NCBI GenBank assembly: GCA_017303355.1
Contig: JAFLCU010000009.1
Coordinates: 62,001-126,000, forward strand
Direction: 5' to 3'
Source of the DNA: Caulobacterales bacterium
GTDB taxonomy: Bacteria; Pseudomonadota; Alphaproteobacteria; Caulobacterales; Aquidulcibacteraceae
Length of the DNA: 64,000 bases
Part shown: one piece after another, positions 62,201 through 64,000 of the stretch
Numbering within the stretch: the stretch's first letter is position 1
How the letters are laid out: every line of letters begins with the position of its first letter
Position numbers and translations under genes: made by a program
The notes under the pieces: model-generated
What the model was told of the DNA's origin: nothing
Seen by the model: only the letters and a program-made list of their open reading frames with translations
The model's database searches: none

Positions 62201-63659
62201 GACCGCGCGCGGCGGGGACGATTCATTCGTCACCGTCTTCGACGCCAATGGCAAGGAATTGTGGACCGCGCGGCGCGGCGCGAAGGGGGACGACCAAGTC
62301 AACGCGCTGTCGTTCGCGTCGGACGGCACATTGGTGGTGGCCGGCACAACGGCCTCGGCGTTGCCCGGCAATGTCGCCGCCGGCGGCACGGATGGGTACG
62401 TGCGCGGCTACACCGCGAGCGGCGTGGAGATGTTCACGCGTCAATTCGGCACGACCGGCGCCGATGGCGCGACGGCGTTGATGGTGCGTGACAATGGCTC
62501 AGGCGGCGTCGAGATTTACACGGGCGGCGTGGAAAACAATCGCGGCGTGGTGCGGAGTTTCACCTATTCATCTAGCGGCGGATTCACCTCCGGCGCCATG
62601 CGCGACATTGGATATTTCCACGAGGGCGCGATCAATACGCTCGCGGCCGACGGTTCTTCTTTGTATGTCGGCGGCCAGATCGGCGCGGATCGCTTGACCT
62701 TGGGCGCGACCGCGCGTGCGTCCGTCGCCGGCAAGGAAGGCTTTGTCGCCCGCATTGATTCAGGGCTGATTTCCACGGCGATCGATCGCGCGACTTATCT
62801 CGGCTCCTCGCAAAACGACAGCGTCGAGAGCCTCGCGATCGTCAATGGCGATGTGTATGCTGCCGGCGTCTCCGGCGGCCTGATCGCGGGCCAGGGCATA
62901 TCGAAATCTCCAAGCAGCTTCCTCACGCGCCTGGGCGACGACGGCGACGCCGCATGGACGCGCAGCTTCAATTCCGGCTCGGGGGCACTCACGCTCACTG
63001 ATTTGGCGGTGGATACGACTGGCGTATCCGCGCTCGACACACTTGGTTTGCCGCAGGGCGTGGTTGCGTCCAACGATGCGGGCCTGCTGGTCAATCGCAG
63101 CGCGCTGCGCGTCGGCGACGAATTCAAGATCGGTGTCGATGGCCGCAGGCTGACGACAATCAAGATCACTGAGAAGGATACGCTGGCCACGTTGGTGACG
63201 TCGATCAATCGCGCCATCGCGGGCGCCGGCAAGGCCAAGATCGTCAAAGAGGATGGTTACGAGCGTATCGAGATCACGCCCACGGCAAGCAAAGCCGTGC
63301 GCATCGACGCGGGTCGCGACGGGCACAATGCGTTGCCTGCGTTGGGCCTTATTCAAGGCGTCGTCGCCACCAATAGCGCAGGGCGCAACGCGCTGAAGAC
63401 CTATGGCTTGGGTTTGATCGAGGCGGACCTCAAACTCGACAGCAAGGAAAATATTGCCAAGACCAAAGCGGAGCTTTCGGCGGCGATCTCGATCGTGCGC
63501 CAAGCCTACGAGGCGCTGCTCAATCCACATGCCTCGGAGATGACCGAGGAAGAAAAGGCGCTGCAGGCGCGCCGCGACGCGGCGGGGGCCGCGCCGGAAT
63601 ACCTGACCGCCCAGTTGGCGAATTACCAGGCCGCGTTAACCCGCCTGACCAGCAGTTAA
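59229..63659 (+). CDS. Giant repeat protein with flagellin-IN-like modules and a beta-propeller (possible FlaEY relative)
   Basis: 1476 residues from a TTG at 59229 (GGAG eight bases upstream; ATG at 59253 is the alternative). There is no signal peptide. The N-terminal ~210 residues are helical. Five or six IN-like modules follow, each a short beta pair, a helix and beta strands: about 213-265, 397-475, 521-585, 643-725, 758-830 and 1295-1360 (the last has FKIGVDGRRLTTIKITEKDTL then a long helix). Between modules 5 and 6, residues ~905-1250 form an SBBP-type beta-propeller (GDDSFVTVFDANGKELW and similar blades). The C-terminal ~90 residues are helical (NIAKTKAELSAAISIVRQAY). Composition resembles Caulobacter FlaEY from memory; function unknown. 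Confidence 0.7.
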   Translation: MVNTVSSAMVTALFGGTSSTSTSGVSADLLAAWAVTKAGIGVDQATATQDPNAPLAPVWTPGVSPSDEALIQRALTNKSFFDTNSKLYSDLEATGDYRRLFALYSGLTTLNALAGRMGDETLSSLQQSQTLAQFSRGMTELQAFFAQQKFEDMRLAQGDRVDAAQTTMALPSKTEDYVTPIIHRGGLYDKISGLDANAKFEIVATSASGTVRNVSIDLSQMGSISRTLSNVVSFINGKLSAAGASSRLEAVDQTPKTNVIMIGGQKLETRYTGAKQYALKVDVRAGEKVAFEPTTSTPAFYALGMTQNGARLVKLEDVGGAGGQPVWLDRPDATADPIGALIGAGWYGVGAPYSTVAAGAVEQRTNALMSPGDNNTFEDALREAGEAVLKLELGDGRVLSVSTAWRTGDQEAWRGEDDAAMMEDLAERLTQLLHEQGVAAGVDVWEDDGQYGLSIFSGDLVRASSLSIGSKTATLSTIESPGMVGGLHGGVYARAYEAVGVAAASDLFVDKQSIVITTASTTHTITVDGGEDGITATELAAKFNQKLRDKGIAADAYLIDDNGALTLRVNGLHDLIGVSATLNEDEHEAGLQAPGAWANGGLPISGPGELLGGAIRTYAAASSPLLTHSGALGIEIVVATPTGQKTINVGVTAQERLDNPDVAPGEWNSVLQARLDAALNEAGVYIGAAGGDLTQWQVGEASGQRLLSVTINGDALALEASTPTLGIGGAFSAERSFTSANAATGVSDDVAALLSNQAVSVTFNTIWGERTVSAALDPGDPRTLESAALRLNEALVAQGYDVGVAATALSGGGAGLRVITGASHTIRGVSNVTLGGVAHATTLDPIDAASHTADPVGTSRVYDRATRGASVTEIIPADSDFTAPSINASGWFPGRAFDISIGGGAKVATAREVATGPDGSVYILADLSDDSGKVAIAGSRDVALFKYDSAGKLVFTEVLGSAEEASGFALAVSADGKVAVAGAVQGGLAGTTARGGDDSFVTVFDANGKELWTARRGAKGDDQVNALSFASDGTLVVAGTTASALPGNVAAGGTDGYVRGYTASGVEMFTRQFGTTGADGATALMVRDNGSGGVEIYTGGVENNRGVVRSFTYSSSGGFTSGAMRDIGYFHEGAINTLAADGSSLYVGGQIGADRLTLGATARASVAGKEGFVARIDSGLISTAIDRATYLGSSQNDSVESLAIVNGDVYAAGVSGGLIAGQGISKSPSSFLTRLGDDGDAAWTRSFNSGSGALTLTDLAVDTTGVSALDTLGLPQGVVASNDAGLLVNRSALRVGDEFKIGVDGRRLTTIKITEKDTLATLVTSINRAIAGAGKAKIVKEDGYERIEITPTASKAVRIDAGRDGHNALPALGLIQGVVATNSAGRNALKTYGLGLIEADLKLDSKENIAKTKAELSAAISIVRQAYEALLNPHASEMTEEEKALQARRDAAGAAPEYLTAQLANYQAALTRLTSS

Positions 63660-63681
63660 GGCACTGAAAAATTAGAAAATC

Positions 63682-63756
63682 TGGTGCCACGGGAGAGGAT
63701 TGAACTCTCGACCTCACCCTTACCAAGGGTGCGCTCTACCACTGAGCTACCGCGGC
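63682..63756 (-). tRNA. tRNA-Thr(GGT)
   Basis: 75 bases with encoded CCA. The acceptor GCCGCGG pairs with CCGTGGC (one G-U pair). The D arm reads TAGCTCAGTGGTAGAG, and the anticodon arm ACCCTTGGTAAGGGT gives GGT. The T-loop GTTCAATCC is standard. Confidence 0.96.
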
Positions 63757-63841
63757 GACTCCAGAGGGAGGGGCTTCTAGCCCGCGCGCGGCCCGGATGG
63801 AAGCCCGGCGATGCGCGGCGCAATGGCCCCAATTCGGGGGC

Positions 63842-64000
63842 TTATTCGCTCGGCTTCGGTTCGCTCGGCGCAGACGGCGCCGGCGCGACGGGCTCAGATT
63901 CCGGCAGGCCGCCGCAGGCGGACTGCACCACACGCCACTCGCGATCGGTCATGGAGGGGGCGAGCCCGGTATGGGCGCGGGCGCGGGCCGCCTCCGCGCG
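63842..64000 (-). CDS. C-terminal end of an unknown protein
   Basis: Fifty-two codons and a TAA at 63842, running off the right edge in frame. The visible peptide has HTGLAPSMTDREWRVVQSAC followed by a Pro/Ala/Glu-rich tail. Not recognised; the tail suggests a disordered C-terminus. Confidence 0.5.
   Translation of the reverse strand, partial: RAEAARARAHTGLAPSMTDREWRVVQSACGGLPESEPVAPAPSAPSEPKPSE

Noticed and set aside
1..64000. CRISPR array, intact insertion sequence, rRNA operon or replication origin
   Set aside because: No regularly spaced direct repeats, transposase motifs, rRNA sequence or DnaA-box cluster were seen on reading.

Overview
The window is GC-rich, densely packed alphaproteobacterial chromosome. 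It reads most like a Caulobacterales/Hyphomonadaceae-type (prosthecate, holdfast-forming) bacterium. That placement is inferred from the holdfast (hfs) polysaccharide cluster, FixLJ-FixK with ccoNOQP-ccoGHIS, a FixK-type PAS_5 protein set, RcnB-like and TonB-receptor genes, and many 4-base ATGA/GTGA start-stop overlaps. No species call is possible from the sequence alone.

Layout. 1-3285: end of a GYF_2-type gene, a PilZ protein, and a GMC oxidoreductase coupled to a Pr6Pr membrane protein. 3403-5532: an island of lower GC holding decayed pieces of a phage/plasmid-type large polyvalent protein with a nested 55-codon gene. 5533-9980: PAS_5 protein, Cys-rich secreted protein, lipoprotein, gatB, a deleted gamma-glutamylcyclotransferase pseudogene, RcnB-like protein. 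10280-11436: glutathione S-transferase and a one-repeat SEL1 protein. 11498-20264: holdfast-type polysaccharide cluster (hfsD; hfsA-hfsB; and an oppositely transcribed five-gene unit hfsE-hfsF-GT2-hfsH-hfsG joined by 4-base overlaps). 20395-24154: tRNA-Ser(GCT), a 2OG-Fe(II) oxygenase, an Hsp70-like ATPase, DUF1801 protein, and an ArsR/SRPBCC pair. 24312-30616: acyl-CoA ligase, LuxR-type regulator, acyl-CoA dehydrogenase, TonB-dependent receptor (lipid/aromatic uptake and activation). 30784-35350: nucleoside salvage operon (CNT transporter, nucleoside hydrolase, ribokinase, 2OG oxygenase, thymidine kinase). 35351-36057: long gap with hairpins. 36058-38537: thiolase and a sphingosine-phosphate-lyase-like PLP enzyme. 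38687-42673: a small membrane protein, then a secreted CotH-like protein facing a metallophosphatase / SdiA-regulated lipoprotein / DUF4956 operon. 42739-54644: micro-oxic respiration island (fixK, fixL, fixJ, flavodoxin-fold oxidoreductase, ccoNOQP, ccoGHIS) with a FixK box before ccoN. 54749-64000: cysK, M28 peptidase, GST, TSUP transporter, a 1476-residue repeat/propeller protein, tRNA-Thr(GGT), and the end of an unknown gene.

How genes work together. FixL (heme-PAS) and FixJ should sense low oxygen and drive FixK, which would act at the box at 46588-46601 to switch on the cbb3 oxidase and its CcoGHIS maturation proteins. The hfs genes would assemble, deacetylate, flip and export an adhesive polysaccharide. 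The nucleoside operon would import, cleave and rephosphorylate nucleosides.

The most interesting candidates for something undescribed are the CotH-like/phosphatase/DUF4956 module (38868-42673), the 2OG oxygenase embedded in nucleoside salvage, the giant protein with repeated flagellin-IN-like modules around a beta-propeller, and the mobile-element remnant. All functional statements are from reading the sequence; no database search was run.
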